Shown: positions 33,241-46,009 of the stretch, piece after piece | Numbering within the stretch: position 1 is the stretch's first letter | How the letters are laid out: every line of letters begins with the position of its first letter | NCBI GenBank assembly: GCA_022925895.1 | Contig: JAKSYS010000466.1 | Span: 1-50,480 of the forward strand | Origin: Fragilaria crotonensis | Lineage: Eukaryota; Bacillariophyta; Fragilariophyceae; Fragilariales; Fragilariaceae | Reading direction: 5' to 3' | DNA length: 50,480 nucleotides | Program-made: the position numbers and the translations under genes | The notes under the pieces: model-generated | What the model saw: only the letters and a program-made list of their open reading frames with translations | Told to the model about the DNA's origin: nothing | The model's database searches: none

Positions 33241-34825
33241 AACCTCCGACTACTTTTACCGTGAAATACTGGTGCTTGTCCTAATTTCTTAATGTACTGT
33301 AGTACTGTAGTATGGTTGGGTGCTACGGTGCAACTACGGCAAGGGTGCTTCTACGTAGGCATACAGTACTAGTAGCAGTAGTTACCGTAGTAGTGCAAAG
33401 CTCTGGAGTTGTGTACTGCATGAAAAAACCAGTAGATCAACCTTTTCTAAAAATTATAAAATGAAACTGATTCACAAAACCCAGCAATGAGAATGTACAA
33501 GCTCTTCAATCAGTAGGTTGCATGGTGTAAATTTTGTGCTGGAATGCTCTTGCTTGCCACTCTTCATGTTTCTAATCCTTCTGTGTAGCTAGCTGTTGTA
33601 TGATGTATTGGCAAGTCCACCAAGAATCCAGTCTTGGTTTTCTTGCAAATTGATCATGTGTCCTGTTGCTGGTATAATAAACTCTTTGCTTCTAGACATG
33701 TTTATCAGAAATTCATTTCTAGGCAGCTTCGCTCATGTCACGTTCTTGCTGGCCAAATGGGCAGGTAAAATGAAAAGGGGACTGCATGAATATTGATGAC
33801 CATTAGGCATTTCAAAGGATGGTTATTATACTTGTTGAGCAGTAATGGAGCTGAAATCTAAGTCAGGGATAATGTGAGAATTAGTTTTGGGGTGGTTAGT
33901 AGCTAGTATCTCTGTAGCTACAACTAGCTAGTAGCTACTAGAACTGCTGTGACTGGCACTCCTTCTTGCTACTACTAGCATAGTGGTGACAGTGGCCTGC
34001 CAGTGAAGTATGCCTAGTGAGTGGGTTGCTGTAGTGTTTTTGTTGTAGCAGCTAATGACATAGGGCTACTGTTGTGGATGCGACCGATGCCATTATTTTC
34101 CAGGGTTGGCACAGAAGTATTTTGCAGCTTCTGTGTATGGAAAGAAGACAGAAATCAGTTGTTGATGCCAACCTGCCTGAGGATGATGAATGCAATGTTC
34201 CAAGTTGGACAAGGCACAGCCACCTAGTACAACGTTGTCTGGGAGTCTGCTGCCTGGGGCAATCTGTCAGAGAATTTGGAAATAGCTGGCAAGATGGTCA
34301 GAGAAGGATGCACAGAAGAGCATCATACATCTGAGAAATGTCAACATTGAGATTGGCATTGACAATGGAAAGGCTGTGCTAGCTATCATGTTCAGGGAGT
34401 ATGGTTCCCATTTAAGAAAATGAAGACAATTGATTACTTTGACAATCATGATGACAAATTTGAGAAGAAACTGATGTGTAACAAACACATAAAACTTGGA
34501 TGATGTCATTTGTTGCAGACAATAGAAGCATTTGAATTCAGAGTGATGCTTGACTGTTAGTATTTCTCAATTCCAAATGGAGAACAGCAGCTTTTGTTAA
34601 GGAGATGAAGTGAAAGGTAAACTTGTATTAAATAGAAGAATGACATACCTTGCTGGTGAGTGGTGAGAAACAAAAGGATGCTATGGTACCTAGGAGTCAG
34701 CATGAAAATGATACACACACTGGTGTTTGCTACCGGTAATGTGGTCACATGAATGGTATCGGTACTTGGTGTGGAGTACTACTGTATGGTTGCTTCGCAA
34801 GTACTTGTACTACTGTACTAGTAGA
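33241..34825. other. Degenerate sequence left of retrotransposon
   Basis: About 1.6 kb with no intact gene. It opens and closes with GTAC-rich spacer (33295-33420 and 34740-34825). In between is AT-rich sequence with broken plus-strand frames around 34020-34540, including KMKTIDYFDNHDDKFEKK (near 34420), which reads like a piece of a decayed transposase. The identity is not established. Confidence 0.4.
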
Positions 34826-34830
34826 CTACG
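34826..34830. repeat. Target-site duplication, left copy (CTACG)
   Basis: CTACG directly precedes the left LTR and is repeated exactly after the right LTR at 46534-46538. This fixes both element borders. Confidence 0.9.
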
Positions 34831-35428
34831 TGTTAAAGATCTACTGTCACTCTGTCACACTGTTACTCGTAATTACTGTAAGGTTAAAAACCATACGGTA
34901 ATACGATAGACAGTCCTATATTTTTCTTAGCCTGTCCGTGACCCGTTCCAGTAGTTCTGCGAATCAGAACTCTGGGTCCCGCGACCACGCAAGGAATTTA
35001 AATCATGTTGCCCTGAGTTTCCCTAAGTATTCAAATCTGTTATGTTGTCAATTTTATTGACAACACAACTTTTACTATGGGATTCATAACTCAAACACCA
35101 CTCAACAAGTGGGATTAAAGCAACATAACTTTTGTGAGACTCCAACTAATATTGAGATCTCACTTTCATTTTTCATCTACATTTTAACTTATAATTTCCA
35201 CAAACCAAAAACAGTAAAGGCCTTTACTACTTAGTTCTACATCTTCTACATATTTGTAACAACAAATCTACCATCATGGTCCACATCTTCAGGACTCCTA
35301 CGCCCAAAGCTGGACGATCCGTCACGTTCGCTTCCTCTCCGTCAAGTCCGACGGCAGACTTCTAGGTCCTACTAACCTTAAGTCTACCGTCGGCCAGTAC
35401 TCGCGTACCGATCACACGAATACTGTCA
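34831..35428 (+). repeat. Left LTR
   Basis: 598 bp from TGTTA to GTCA. It contains two perfect hairpins: AGTTCTG/CAGAACT (34953-34971), and GTTGTCAAT-TTT-ATTGACAAC (35044-35064). An ATG at 35276 opens a frame that would cross the LTR edge into the internal region, except for a stop caused by one fewer C at 35338-35340 than in the right LTR. Substitutions relative to the right LTR all lie in its first ~160 bp. Confidence 0.93.
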
Positions 35429-38400
35429 TGGTTGCTCGCCTCGTACCACCGGTCCAAGGCTCTACCGTCGAGGAAATACTCGACCAATGTCTCCGATCAT
35501 TGGTCGAATCTACCTACGGCCGTTAAGAACCTACGCTTAACTGCTATTAATTTCCTCGCCTTTTGGATTCGCCAGCAACGGATTTAAACTCACCCTTGAA
35601 GGCAACAGAACTTTTAAGTCCACCATGCAGAACTTACCTCCGCCCTCCCTTGCCCTCGCGCCTCTAGGTCCGCCTCCAAAGGCGCTAACCCTGACGCGTT
35701 CGACGCTAACGTCGACTACCCCGCCGAACTCGGCGCATCTCCTGTCCCTCCTGACACGCCCACCCATCCCGCCCTCTACAAAGGTGCCTAGCCTATGGAT
35801 CTCCGAAGAAATCCAAGCTCCTCCCGTGTCCGTTACATCCCTTCTCCAACCACTACCCTGATGACGATCAGGATCTCCCAAACAACAAGAAGAAGAGGCG
35901 CACCTCTGAGAAAGGTCCCGCCTATTTTGACGTCTGCAAGTTAACCTCCGACGACATCGATGATATTATTGAAGAGGATCGCAACCTCCACCCCGAGCGC
36001 AAGCAGCAGGCTTTTGCAGCTCCACCACAGCAGGACACTAAAGTTAGCCACAGGGCTACTTCTACCACCAAGAAGGCTGCAAAGATGCAGACCACTACAA
36101 CCACAACTACCATGGACAACTACTACAACAAAATGGGCGAAACTACAAACAAAAACGGTCCAACTACCTTACCTGCTGCATCTACCAATGTTATGAGCAA
36201 TAACATTGGACCTACTGATGTTATTACTACAGAGGAGCACACTACTACTGCCGCCAAGCGCCGCACTAACCCAACAAACACAACGTAATCGATCTCACCG
36301 ATGATACGAACGACTTGAAAACGCCCCAGAAAGCTCCAAATTCGCCTCCCACGCTCACCTACAAGTCCAGAGCCAACACTCCAAGCATTCCTACCGCAAA
36401 AGTTACCACCTTGACCAACTTTGCCCAACCTGCTCACAATCCAATTTTTCAAGCTCCCGGTGCATGAATCCATCTGGCTTCTCCACCCTTCAGAAGACCT
36501 GCAAAGATCTCCATGACTGTCTCTTTGCTCATCTTTTTAACCTTCCCTTCCATCCTTCACCATCAAAGTATCAGCCTCCCTCAACCAGAAAGCAACAACA
36601 GTGCCAGGGAGAATCCAAAGAACCTCCCACACTCATCCACCCCAGTCATCCTGGCCTGGAGTCAGAAATCGCCACTTTTACCCACAGAATTGCTTCCTTC
36701 GGTTATACTCCAACCCTCACTGAGTTTACTGGCTTTCTACAGCATCATGAGGACCTTGAAGACCTTGTCATAATTGCCATCAAGATGACTGGAGATGAAC
36801 AGTTGATGCCCATTCTTGATTTGCTCATCCTCGTTCGCAGCGTAATCGGGCAACGAAACTCACACTCCGTGCCGCCAGCACACCGTATGGTCGACATCCT
36901 GGCCAAATTTGAGCGAATTCCGACAGATGGTTCTCGAGAAATGACTGTTCAAAATTTTCCCTCGCCCCCGCGCGTATTGGTGGACGTCGACAACTCTGCA
37001 GCCTCGCGAACGCAAACTATGACGTGTCATGACCGCAGTGCTGAACTCGGGACTCGTAATTTTTGTGCCGAAACTCCAGATTCCGTCCAAACTCCCTTCG
37101 CGTCAGCGCCACAGTCCCCCGACAACCGCCGTATTTACAGTCCGTGTTATCCCGAGACACCGTCCCCGCGTCCCAACGTCAATGACCATTCTGCCGATGA
37201 CGCATCCACTCGACCATTTTCCCAGCCCGCTTCGCCTACCGATGACTCGTTTGATATCGACCCTTTTGTCCACTTTGCACCACGCGGCCCCCTAACTGCT
37301 GAAGAAAAGGCCTTGGAATCGTACTGTGATGATGATGATACTGTCGAGTTTACTGTCGTGGACGGTACGGCGATCCAATCCAGTCCACCCCAGTGTGCCT
37401 ACAGAGCCCACAATCCCACTGATCCCAGCCTTTCCTCCACTTCCTTGAGTGTCCAGCATCCTGTTCCTATCAAATTGGAAGATTTACCCCTCTTCCCTGA
37501 CTCTGATTGTGCTGATGTTGGTGAAAATTATTACTCCCCCAGTGATAATTCACCAACTAAGCCATCTGTTAACTTTTACCCTGCTTCTGACCCTGTTCCT
37601 GACCCTGAAGTCTTACCAGAAGTTGAAATCATGCCAGAACCCATGATCATTGAAAGCATTGAAGAGGAATTTGTGGAAGAAACAGCAACTAACCCAATTT
37701 TGGAGGCACTTAATGAGCTACCCAAAGCAGCAACTCAACAACCAGTCCGGATGCTACCCCACTTTTTCCTGAACCACCCCTAAGGCATTTGAATCCTCTT
37801 GCCCCAGTTCACCGCCCTTATGCAATGTTCCAGGACCCAGCTCACCATCCATCGTCGGCCTTGATGTTCTCAGAAGCTACGCTGGACGACCCACTGAACG
37901 GTACCATCCATCTACGCGACCTACCGCTTTGCATCGAAATCAGCACCACTATTGCAGCTTTCTGTCTCAACTTTCTCGCCGCTCCACCGGAAGTTCATCA
38001 CATTCGCGACATCACGTCATCCGACATGAAGCCTATATCGCGCCACATCACTCTCAGACACCAGATGCCAAGTCCTAACTCCCTCTGTATTCCCGCGACG
38101 ACAAGTTCTACCTACTCGGCATGATTCACACTCTGAACCGCGCTACCAACTTGCTAACCCAGCATTTCACCGACGAACAACGCTCCCTTTTGACCTTCGG
38201 CATCCCGGATAAGTACTACGACATCACCCGCGACTTCTACGAAAACCCTCCCTACTGCCCGATGGAAACGACATGTGCTGTCGGACTCATCTACGCGCTC
38301 CGACTCTACTACATAACCCACCACCGCCACAGCACCTACCACCGACACGGTTTTCGCCAACACGACCTCTACCCGAAACACTTGTTCCAGATCGCAAAAG

Positions 38401-40740
38401 ATATCAAGTCTACCGCCGCCGCTCTAAGTTTGTTCCCTGATACCACTACTTTTCGGACGCTCCCGCGCTTTGCTAACCATGCCTTCTTTGAAGCCGATCT
38501 TTTCCCTACCTTTTGCATTCCTTATCGCGGATTGAAACGCTACCGGAAAATGTTTCGCGTGGACTTGAATTTCGCGCGCGAATCCCTATCTTGTCGCATA
38601 CACGAATTCTTTTCGATTGGACGACGAGGAACGATCGATTGCCTTGCGAACTGCCCAGACAATCATCCGCCTTGCCTTATTCGAACATGGTCTCATTAAT
38701 CGCAAGACGCGACGACGATCGAGGGAACCAGAATTATCCAACAACCGCTTCCATATTGGCAACCTTCCACCTGCAGATCTATTCTTGTCCAACTTTGCAA
38801 CCTGCTTCCCATGATTACCAGGCCCTCCCTTGTTCAATTGGATCTTGATGATGTCAATGATGACACACTTGCAATCAACTATGTGGTCTGCCAACCTCTG
38901 ACTTCCTCCAACTGTTTACCCTGCAACCAACTGAAGCAAATGAAACCTACTACATGGATGTCTACTCTGACCTCACTCCAGTCTCTACCAACGGCATCAA
39001 CTTCTCGATTGACTTCCTTCCGCACTTCGAGTATATCCTCTACCGAGTTGCGCAACTTGTGAATCCAAAGGACCCGACCGGCATTCTCCCAGGAACCATC
39101 CTCCTCCCCACGTTATCATGTTCCAAGGCTCCCACTTGCGTCCAACTCCTACTCTAATGGTTCATCAACTGAGATTGCTAAACCTACAGCAAGAGCAGGA
39201 ATCTTCCCCACCACTTTCAACCATGATCAACAACCAATCATCAGCAACAGAGATGGAGAACCCTACAACAGATTGTCAGTCCAAGCTTTGTTCAAAGCCC
39301 AACTTGCCAAACCAATTCTTTCCTATCACATTGGCGACCCCGACTGGATTCCAACCAGCGCCGCTAACCTGCGTCGCCACCCTGATTCCAGTAAGTATCA
39401 CGTCGCTCGCGATCCCAAAACGGTCCCCTTTTCCTTGGCTATTCGCATGATACCAGTTTTCACAACTGGTCCACTTGAGGAATCCATCTATCAAGCCTGG
39501 GCATTGCCACATCTCATTGATGCCCTCCGTGACCCTGAGATCCAACTTTTCAACAATCATCTTTCTTATTATTATAATGAGAAAGAGTCTCATCCTGAGT
39601 TTCCATTCATTGATCAAATGGGACCTGATTCACCCTTTTCAGCCAATGGCTACAATGGTGAGTCTAGTCTACAATGTCTGTCTTATCCTGGTTGTTATGC
39701 TGGTTACTTACCTTTTTCTATCTGTGATAGCCTAGGCTGTCCCAATCAGATGGAATTAGTTACAAGTAACAACATAATTACCTTCCAACAGGATAAAACT
39801 ACATTTTCTGGACCACATTTCGCATGTCTTGCTGTAAAAACTCGCCGTTCCGCTTTATTTTCCGATCCGACTCGAACCCCGGACCCCCAGCACGAAATTT
39901 CTGCACAAAACGACCCACAAAACGAAAATCTTGCAGCAAACGAACCTGAAACTACAGTTTTCACGCACGACGACCCCGACAGCGAAAATCCCACACAAAG
40001 TGACACTACCAGCGAAAATCCAACACAAAACGACGCGCACAGCACGGAAACTCACTCCCAACAGCTAATTTCCGACGCGGAAACTACATACGACGAACAC
40101 GCACAAGAAACTCAACAACTGCCCGGAACTCAACCAAATCTCGCGTTTTTGCCACCAAACTCGCCCGAAACAAGCAGTTCACACACCGAAACACCCTCTA
40201 ACTCGCCTCCAACTGCGAAATCAACAACTGGACCTCTAAAACGCTTTCCGATGCATTTTCAGGCATTCTCACGCCGAAAAACGTAAAATTACCTCACGAT
40301 CCGGCCACAACCGACTCGAACCCACAACCTCCGATTTCAACAACTTTTCGACGACGCCCAAAATTATACCTTCCAAAACTTACCACCCCGGAATTCGAAC
40401 CTCAACCACCAAATCCGTCACAAAATCTTTCGCAACCCCAAACTCAACAAAGCAAAATTATTCAACCTCCCAATACGAAACCTACCAAATCTACACAAAA
40501 ACGGCCAATTCTGAAAATGATCACCAAACTCCTCCAGAAACTCAAAAACTCGCTTCCGCACGCCCAACTCCGCGCCAGGCGACCCATGCCACCTTTGCAT
40601 ACCCACCAACTGTCGACACCTTCTTTGACGACGACACCGATCATGACTCAGAGCAAGAGCCAAACACATCCAGCAGACATCGCCTGACGCACTCACATCC
40701 TCCACGCGAACCGACTTCACTTATCCCCAATTGAAGATCT
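35276..40740 (+). CDS. Unrecognised coding region upstream of gag (retroelement)
   Basis: About 5.4 kb reads as protein on the plus strand but in a chain of different frames. The first ATG (35276) lies inside the left LTR. Longer pieces are 36464-37783 (439 aa, Pro/Ser/Asp-rich, ending in an acidic stretch), 37789-38124, 38121-38699 (contains DEQRSLLTFGIPDKYYDI), 38617-38814, 38954-39157 and 39273-40286 (337 aa, contains HIGDPDWIPTSAANLRRHPD and repeats of SENPTQ/NENLA type). Joints near 37779 and 38075 need one extra C in a C run to stay in frame. No domain is recognised. It could be a greatly extended gag N-terminus or one or more additional proteins. Codon and base composition (C-rich, few G) matches the downstream pol, so it belongs to the element. 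Confidence 0.6.
35429..35446 (+). other. Candidate primer-binding site
   Basis: The sequence immediately inside the left LTR starts TGGTTGCTCGCC. TGG complements the CCA end of any tRNA, which is the expected PBS position. The tRNA was not identified. Confidence 0.45.
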
Positions 40741-40753
40741 AACCAAGACGCTT

Positions 40754-42290
40754 TTGAAGTACGCCAAAAATGCAAACCTTCGCAAATTGGCTTACCCAAC
40801 CGACCTTCAAGCACGCCGCCGCCATTTTAACACCTTCATCGACAACCTTCGAATTGTTTGCAACATTTCCCCGTGGACGCGCCAAGTCTTTGATCTTTGG
40901 CCAAAACAAGTCTCTTATTCACACCCATTTGTTGGCACCGCACTTTACAACCTGATCTTTACAAACGTCTGCGATCCCTGCCAAAAACACATCATTGATG
41001 GCCCACCAGACGCCCGCACCGCGATTCTTACTCTACGACGCCATTGTGCACCGCTAACTCCTGATCATGTCGAGCGCACTCGAAGCTTTTGTTCCATCAA
41101 ACAACCACATCATGAAGTCGCCACCTCTTACCTTAACCGCATCCGCATCCTTACGCGCGACTGCTATCATGCTGGAATCCCCAACACCGACGCCGAACTC
41201 ATCAAACGCACCGTTCGTGGTGGAAGCAATCACTCCTTTACGCCGCATCTTATCAACGCTTCGACGCCGATATCCGTCGAGCTGAACTAAACGACGAAGC
41301 TCTGCCACCATTCGCCGAACTTGAGAGCCATCTCCTCAACATTGACGAATCCCGTGGTCTCACACTACCGTCTCAGAATCAACGCAACTACAATCAGCAC
41401 GCACATTCTACCCGTCAACAATCTCACCATTTTCAATCGCGCCACCCCAAACTACCCATCGTGTTTTCACACAACGTCAACAACAAGCTTTCAGCTCCAT
41501 CCTTCGCCCATATTCAAACCCTAATGGCAACAATCAAAACAGAAGTCATCCACCGAGACCACCGCAAAACCATTCGCGCCCGTTCCGACCTCCTACAAAT
41601 CCTTCGCGACCACCTTTCAACAACCCGAATCAACGTCGCCCACCACCTCCTTCGCCTCGCCCATCCAACCAACCCCAACGGAACAATCGACCACCTTTCC
41701 GACCAACGTTGAATCCAAATCAACGACCATCACCCAATGGATCTAACATCAATCAATCGCGCAACTCTGCATCCAACGCAGCTACCATCGTCTGCAATAA
41801 CTGCGGACGCCTCGGCCACTATTCGCGCAACTGTACCAACCCAAGATCCAACCAAAACAATCGCGCATCCAACCCGCAACGTTCAACCAACAATGAAAAC
41901 GCTGCTCCTCGCAATCAACAACGCGCTTACTTTGTTACTGACTCTAGTCAAGACTCCCAAAATCATTCAAGATACCATCACCAAGCTTTCAAAGCTTCCT
42001 CCCTTGATCAACTTGATGATCAACAAGACAACATCCCATGGCCCAATCCCACTCTACCTCAGATGCCTATCAATCAACCTCTACTTGATAGAGATTATCT
42101 TCCAACTGCCAACCATGCTCCTCCCAACTCTGGAGCCACAGCTTATTTCCTGATGACCCCAATCACCATACCAAAGATTTGGTCCCCACTCCTTGCAAAC
42201 TGGCTACCTGACAGTGGTGCTACCAGCCATTACACACCACTTTTCAGCGACCTCAGTGATGTTGAACCCTGCAGTGTCCCAATCTCCTAG
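40754..42290 (+). CDS. gag: Gag core with CCHC zinc knuckle and protease start
   Basis: The frame 40754-41290 (RRRHFNTFIDNLRIVCNI, RTAILTLRRHCAP, VATSYLNRIRILTRDCYHAGI) resembles the copia gag (UBN2-type) domain. After one or more frame changes, 41709-42290 carries the knuckle CNNCGRLGHYSRNC (Cys-X2-Cys-X4-His-X4-Cys, at 41793-41834). The aspartic protease motif LPDSGATSHYTP follows, with its catalytic Asp codon at 42210. Gag packages the RNA; the protease matures the polyprotein. Apparent frameshifts lie between 41290 and 41709 and after 42290. Confidence 0.8.
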
Positions 42291-42678
42291 CTGATGGCAG
42301 CACCAAGATGTCTACCCACAAAGGCACAACTGAATGTCACTTCACCACTGATGATGGCCTCAAATCCATCCTAGGTCTCACTGATGTCTACTTTGTTGAA
42401 GGCCTAAGTCACAGACTACTCTCCTGACTGCTCTATCATGCACTCAAAATTTCAGTGTCCTGATCAAGAACAGAGCTACCACCATTCAACTCCCAAATGG
42501 CTCCACCTACACTTGGCCAATTATCACCAGAGAAGTACCAAATCCACACCAAGCCTTTTCAACCACTTCCAACCCCAAAGTTCCCTTTGACCTTGACTCT
42601 GAACCAGAAGAGCAACACTTTGATGACACTACAACCCCCATTGACACTGATCAACGCCGCTCAGTCACTGCCTTACCT

Positions 42679-43539
42679 TTGGAACTGATTTATCGACGAC
42701 TTGCTTACCGCAATTTTCGAAATCTCATGGTTGGATCCCTTCACCAAACATGGAATGATCATGTACTCACACCTACTGTTGACCACAACTCCTGGCCTCT
42801 CCGCATTTCCATCAGTCAAAAACGCGCCAGAAACAAAACACCTCAACGCCAAGGCACAGAACCCTTCCATCGCCTTCATCTTGACCTTATGCGCAATCCT
42901 TTCCGCTACGGTCTCACCACCAATTCCAACTACTCAGCCTATCTGTTTATTGTCACAACCCCAGGCAAACTAACAGGTTGGATTGGTCTTCCAACTGAAA
43001 GCACAACTTCCATCCTTATTGCTCTGAAGCAATGGCTGACTGATACAGAACTACTTGGCCGCACCCAATCCGTCCGTTTCATCCGCACTGATGCTGGATC
43101 TGCTTTTACATCAACAAAATTCATCTCTGAATGCACCTCACTTGGTATCAAAGTTGAAGCTGCAGCCCCTGAACATCAAGAAATGAATGGTATTTGTGAA
43201 GCAAAATGGCGTGAAGTCCACAACACTGCCAACATTCTCCTCAACAATGCAAGACTTGGAGGTGCCTTCTTCCATCATGCCCATGCCTATGCAGTTCAAA
43301 TCCTAAATGTCTGCCCTGCCAAGAATGTTATTGATCAAGATGGCAACCCAACAACTCCCTATCAATACAGCTTCCAACGCAAGCCTTCCATTGCCAACTT
43401 TCGTGTCTTTGGATGTCCTACCTTCTTCAAACGCTATGAACCAACTTTCCGCAACAAGCTTATCACATATAAGCAACAACTCCAACGAGCCTCTCGCGGA
43501 ATTTTCCTCGGTTTCCTGACAACTCCGCAGGCTGGCTAG
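42679..43539 (+). CDS. pol: Copia integrase domain
   Basis: This 286-codon open segment holds the pre-integrase region (LIYRRLAYRNFRNLMVGSLH) and the catalytic core. The acidic triad is Asp69 in HLDLM, Asp138 in IRTDAGSAF and Glu174 in NGICEAKWREV, with D-X35-E spacing for the last two. FRVFGCPTFF and FLGF follow, as in copia integrases. The zinc-binding cysteines normally found between the pre-integrase helix and the core are not visible: the equivalent position reads RISISQKRARNK. Integrase inserts the cDNA into the genome. The frame is lost after 43539 and again before 44045. Confidence 0.85.
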   Translation: MELIYRRLAYRNFRNLMVGSLHQTWNDHVLTPTVDHNSWPLRISISQKRARNKTPQRQGTEPFHRLHLDLMRNPFRYGLTTNSNYSAYLFIVTTPGKLTGWIGLPTESTTSILIALKQWLTDTELLGRTQSVRFIRTDAGSAFTSTKFISECTSLGIKVEAAAPEHQEMNGICEAKWREVHNTANILLNNARLGGAFFHHAHAYAVQILNVCPAKNVIDQDGNPTTPYQYSFQRKPSIANFRVFGCPTFFKRYEPTFRNKLITYKQQLQRASRGIFLGFLTTPQAG

Positions 43540-44044
43540 TCTACCTGACCAACCCCAAAGCCTTGTCATCACCCGCGATGCCTACTTTGATGAAGACTTC
43601 AATTCAGCTCTATGTTTTGATTCCAAACCCTTCGCTGGAGCCGTCCCCATCCGCTCCCATTTAACCCAAATGGACTCTGCAACACTCCTGAAAACTCTGA
43701 ACCATCTACTTTTCACCAAACTGGATCTGCAGCCAACCTTGGCAATCCACCATCAACCTTCATTGATGACACAAATCCACTGCCCTCCCTGACTGCCATC
43801 CCTGAATCAACTGATGACAATACTGATGAACAACCACCTGGAACCATGCCTAACCCAACCCATGCTGACCATAACAATGAAGCAATCATCCAACATGGTC
43901 CAACACCACCCACACCACATCAAATCAACTTTGTCACCCATCAACAACATCATTCCCAACTCCACAAGATGATGACCATCTACTTCCAAGAATGCAATGA
44001 AGATCTACCAACTATTGATCCCATTCACTCTGCCATGATGACAA

Positions 44045-46009
44045 TTGACAATCCTCCCAACAACAATCCACAAGCAACTCCCAGGAACCTGTGGACAAAT
44101 ACCTTCCAGAACCACAATCTCTGCTGTCCTCAAACTTGATGATGATGTCCGCAATGCTTGGTTACATGCCATCAAAATGGAAATCAAGAACCTCATTGAC
44201 CATGATACTTTCATCCTTGGACAAACCCCACACAAAGATGAACTCATTATCCCAGTCAAACTTGTGCTCAAAGCAAAACAAACTGCATCTGGAAAACTTG
44301 ACAAACTAAAAGCTCGCCTTGTCGCCCGTGGCGACCTGGAGAAACGTCTCCTGAAAAGAGTTAAAGCCATCAACCAACAACGACTCCTTGAACAACGTCA
44401 AGAAATTGCTGAATCTGCTACCTCTTCACCTGGCACTCCAAAACCTATACCTGTTGAACCACTCATGTATGAAGACACCTGGTCACCCTGTGCATCTGCA
44501 AGAGGGGTCAAACTATTCATTGCAACCATTTGTGCATCCAGAAGAAGTGTCAAGAGTGCTGACTTCATTGGTGCCTACCTCCAAGCCAAAGTTATTGGCC
44601 GCCACTTTGTGAAACTGCCATTGGAATACGCCTATCACTTCCCTGAATACGCTAAATTCTTTGGCTCCCCAATGTTACTGAACAAAGGAATCTACGGTCT
44701 TGTCTACTCCGGCAAATATTGGAACATTGAATTTTCGGAATGGCTCTACTCCCAAGGTTTTATCAGTCTCCTTCCGAACCGTCCTATTTTGTCCGATACG
44801 ACAAACACAATCAATGGCTCCGCCTACTATTTTTCGTCGACGATATGCTCTACGCTGGAAGCAACGATTCCATCGAAAAACAATTTGAAGATTCCGTCCG
44901 CAATCGCTTTGATGTCAAATTCCTCGGCCCTGCGCAATGGTTCCTACAAATGCGTATCCACAAACATTCCGACTCAAGCTACACCCTCGACCAGCACCGC
45001 TATGTTTTGAATACTCTTCAACGATACGATCCAAACTCCGAATTCCCAGAACGAGATACTCCCTTCCCTCCCGATTATACTTTCAGCAAGGATAACCGCC
45101 CCGTAACCGCCTCCGACCTGACTCTCGTCGAACAAAAGCAACAACGCCTTCCGTTCCGCTCTGCTGTCTGCACTCTCCTCTACCTAGCATACAACACAAG
45201 AGCTGACATCCTATTTGCTGTCTGCAAACTTGCTAAAGCATGCATCTCTCCTGGCATACCTGATTTTCGAGCTCTCACCTGGCTCATTGGCTACCTCCGA
45301 CGTCGTCCCTACTATGCCCTCAAATTCTATCCCGATGGCACTTCAAACCCCATCTATGACATCTGCATCCATCATCGCATTCCATACACTGATCTCACTG
45401 TCTTCTCTGATGCCAGCTGGCAAGACTGCCCCGATACTGGCCGATCTACTGTTGGATACATGATCTTCTACAATGGTGCTCTTATTGAAGCCAATTCTAC
45501 CATGCCAACACCTGTTGCCATGTCTACCTCTGAAGCTGAATATATGGCTGCATGTTCTGCAACCATGGCCACCGCTCACATCCGAATGCTCTCTATGATA
45601 TGCTCTATCTTGGCACCAAACAATGGCGTGAAACCACTCAACGTCTCCTTCTATCCCTGCCATCCTCATGATTGACAATGAAGCAACTGTTCAAATCGCC
45701 AAGAATGGCAAACTCACTCGCAAGACTCGCCACATTGAACGCCGCTTCCACTTCGTCCGTCAAGGCCAACAAGACGGCATCCACCAACTTCATTGGATTC
45801 CCTGTGACTCCCAACTTGCCGATATCCTCACCAAGACTCAACACTCCGGCAAAATTGATCCTCACCTCACCAAGATCTTCTGTGTTCTCCCCGACACATG
45901 CTTTCATCACCGGGACCAGAGATCTGATCCAAGAGGGGTGTTAGAGATCTACTGTCACTCTGTCACACTGTCACTCGTAATTACTGTAAGGTTAAATACC
46001 ATACGGTAA
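44045..46009 (+). CDS. pol: Copia reverse transcriptase and RNase H
   Basis: Three overlapping frames make up the copia reverse transcriptase (RVT_2 type) and RNase H. The first (44045-45010) has AWLHAIKMEIKNLIDHDTF, LKARLVARGD, KSADFIGAYLQA and MLLNKGIYGLVYS. After the T4 run at 44758-44761 the sense passes to the -1 frame (44740-45675), with the catalytic LLFFVDDMLYAGSN (VDD codons from 44836), FDVKFLGPAQWFLQMRI and the RNase H pieces TVFSDASWQDC and STSEAEYMAA. The last frame (from 45668) has NEATVQIAKN, RHIERRFHFVRQ and QLADILTKTQ, the usual pol end. It reads through the polypurine tract into the right LTR to a stop at 46007-46009. These enzymes copy the RNA into cDNA. Confidence 0.88.
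45931..45938 (+). other. Polypurine tract
   Basis: AAGAGGGG abuts the TG of the right LTR, the required position for the plus-strand primer of reverse transcription. Confidence 0.85.

Noticed and set aside
34953..34971. LTR hairpin considered as a tRNA or terminator
   Set aside because: It is a simple 7-bp stem repeated in both LTRs with no cloverleaf around it; a role in the element's RNA cannot be judged from sequence.
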